NCBI RefSeq assembly: GCF_001742285.1
Contig: NZ_MIEK01000056.1
Coordinates: 62,001 to 126,000, forward strand
DNA: 64,000 nucleotides
Reading direction: 5' to 3'
From: Enterococcus rivorum
GTDB taxonomy: Bacteria > Bacillota > Bacilli > Lactobacillales > Enterococcaceae
The notes under the pieces are model-generated. The model saw only the letters and a program-made list of their open reading frames with translations, made no database searches and was not told where the DNA came from. This document shows positions 63,065-64,000 of this stretch, in pieces. Each line of letters starts with the position of its first letter. The first letter of the stretch is position 1. The position numbers and the translations under genes are program-made.

Positions 63065-64000
63065 TTATCTAGGTAAAATTGCACGTATAGAAAAACCTGA
63101 AACTGTCTGATGACAATTTAATCGTCCATTTAATTTTTCCATTCGTTCTTTCATTCCAACTAAGCCAATGCCCAGTTTATTAAACTCTTTTTCTTCAGTA
63201 GAAGTTCCATTATCTGAAATGGTCATTTTATAAAATCCTGGATAGGTTTGAAAATCAACGTTTACTTTCGTAGCATTGCTATGCTTCATTACATTTGCTA
63301 GCGATTCTTTCAAAATCATTAAGTATGCTATTTTGTAGTCCTTACTAATGGTTTCTGAAATCGTCCCTGATAGGGTTACTTCGCAAAAAGTAAAATGCTC
63401 TAGCATCTTTTCTACAGCTAATGACAGGCTTAATGATTCTTCATGAAGATTATGAACACTTTCCCGAATATTATTCATTCCTTCATCAATGGTTGCTTGA
63501 AGCTGTTCTAAACAAGAGGCTAATGTTCCATCCTGATTAATTGTGCGTATTGCGCCAATTTGCAAGAGCGAACTAGAAAGCAAATGGCCGACATTGTCAT
63601 GAATATCTCGAGCTATCCGATTTTGTTCATCTGAAATTTCTAGAGCAATTTTTGTTTCCTGTTGTTCAATCAAATCTTTATTTTTACTTTCTAACGAAAA
63701 AGTTTTCTCCAAGCTATCTAATTCCAATTTTTTATACTTAGTTTTCAGCGTTTGTTCTAGCAACACTCGATGCGATAAATACCCTGAAAAAAAACATAGA
63801 AACAAAAGCCAACATTTGGTTATTGAATCATACTCAGAACTCGTTAAAAAGAAGAGAAAAATCATTCCTCCGCTAGATACAGAACTAAAAAAACTAGTAT
63901 CAAATACAGTATCGTACACAATGACTGGTAAAAAGTAACCATACTCAGGCCATAAATTCGACAAAAATAATAGAATAAAAACACTTAAAATTGAAAGCTT
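63065..64000 (-). CDS. NarL/DesK-type sensor histidine kinase, N-terminus beyond the right edge
   Basis: The reading frame stays open to the window end, and the residues before the TTG at 63964 (LSILSVFILLF) form a membrane segment, so the true start lies outside. Visible: at least three membrane segments, a coiled-coil-like linker, HisKA_3 with RIARDIHDNVGHLLSSSL (phospho-histidine in DIHD), and HATPase motifs ESLANVMKHSNA, DNGTS and GIGLVGMKERM. Signal unknown. Confidence 0.9.
   Translation of the reverse strand, partial: KLSILSVFILLFLSNLWPEYGYFLPVIVYDTVFDTSFFSSVSSGGMIFLFFLTSSEYDSITKCWLLFLCFFSGYLSHRVLLEQTLKTKYKKLELDSLEKTFSLESKNKDLIEQQETKIALEISDEQNRIARDIHDNVGHLLSSSLLQIGAIRTINQDGTLASCLEQLQATIDEGMNNIRESVHNLHEESLSLSLAVEKMLEHFTFCEVTLSGTISETISKDYKIAYLMILKESLANVMKHSNATKVNVDFQTYPGFYKMTISDNGTSTEEKEFNKLGIGLVGMKERMEKLNGRLNCHQTVSGFSIRAILPR

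Overview
This 64 kb window reads as a chromosomal segment of a low-GC lactic-acid firmicute, most likely an Enterococcus related to the E. faecalis group. The grounds are: strong ribosome binding sites of the AGGAGG type; a close match to the enterococcal azoreductase AzoA; the order murA-epuA/DUF1146/atpCDGAHFEB/smpB-rnr-est-secG; a selenium/molybdenum-linked purine catabolism cluster; and LicT, Mga-like and MurT/GatD proteins. Species is an inference. I saw no rRNA, tRNA, CRISPR array, IS element or prophage.

Region 1 (1-4229, minus strand) is a molybdenum-type accessory operon: a P-loop NTPase of the THEP1 type, a short ModE-like regulator, an XdhC-like molybdoenzyme maturation factor, a FecCD-type permease, its ATPase, and a DUF4213/DUF364 protein cut by the left edge. 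A perfect inverted repeat resembling a ModE operator sits inside the promoter in front of modE.

Region 2 (4425-18408) is the anaerobic purine/urate breakdown cluster: NCS2 purine permease, RidA, carbamate kinase, YgeW, YgeY, diaminopropionate ammonia-lyase, hydantoinase, YgfK, SsnA, and a divergent YheO/DauR-like regulator. The genes fit a route in which a reduced, opened purine ring ends as 2,3-diaminopropionate, pyruvate, ammonia and carbamoyl phosphate, the last giving ATP through ArcC. The selenium-dependent hydroxylase subunits and SelD expected for this pathway are not in the window and would be looked for beyond the left edge. Two cre-like sites in the ssnA promoter region suggest carbon catabolite control. 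The ygeY-ygeW gap is unusually rich in hairpins.

Region 3 (18573-29073) holds MurT/GatD (lipid II amidation), ManA, a serine hydrolase, a two-domain VOC protein, a heterodimeric ABC exporter with its TetR regulator and a clear tandem operator, and a guanylate-kinase-like protein. Region 4 (29171-33870) is a beta-glucoside operon (licT-bglP-bglH) with two LicT antiterminator/terminator elements. Region 5 (34222-39047) has a rhodanese-like protein lacking its cysteine, AzoR, an AI-2E-family permease coupled to an orphan GutA-like domain, EpuA, MurA and a DUF1146 protein.

Region 6 (39168-46025) is the F-type ATP synthase operon, with TTG starts on atpB and atpG. Region 7 (46155-50311) is secG-est-rnr-smpB. 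Region 8 (50433-55465) has a YjdI/YjdJ-like pair and two P-type ATPases. Region 9 (55703-64000) holds an Mga-like regulator, a membrane-anchored sortase-fold protein, a GyrI-like protein, the NAD salvage pair PncB/NadE, a GtrA-family protein, and a NarL-type two-component pair whose kinase is cut by the right edge.
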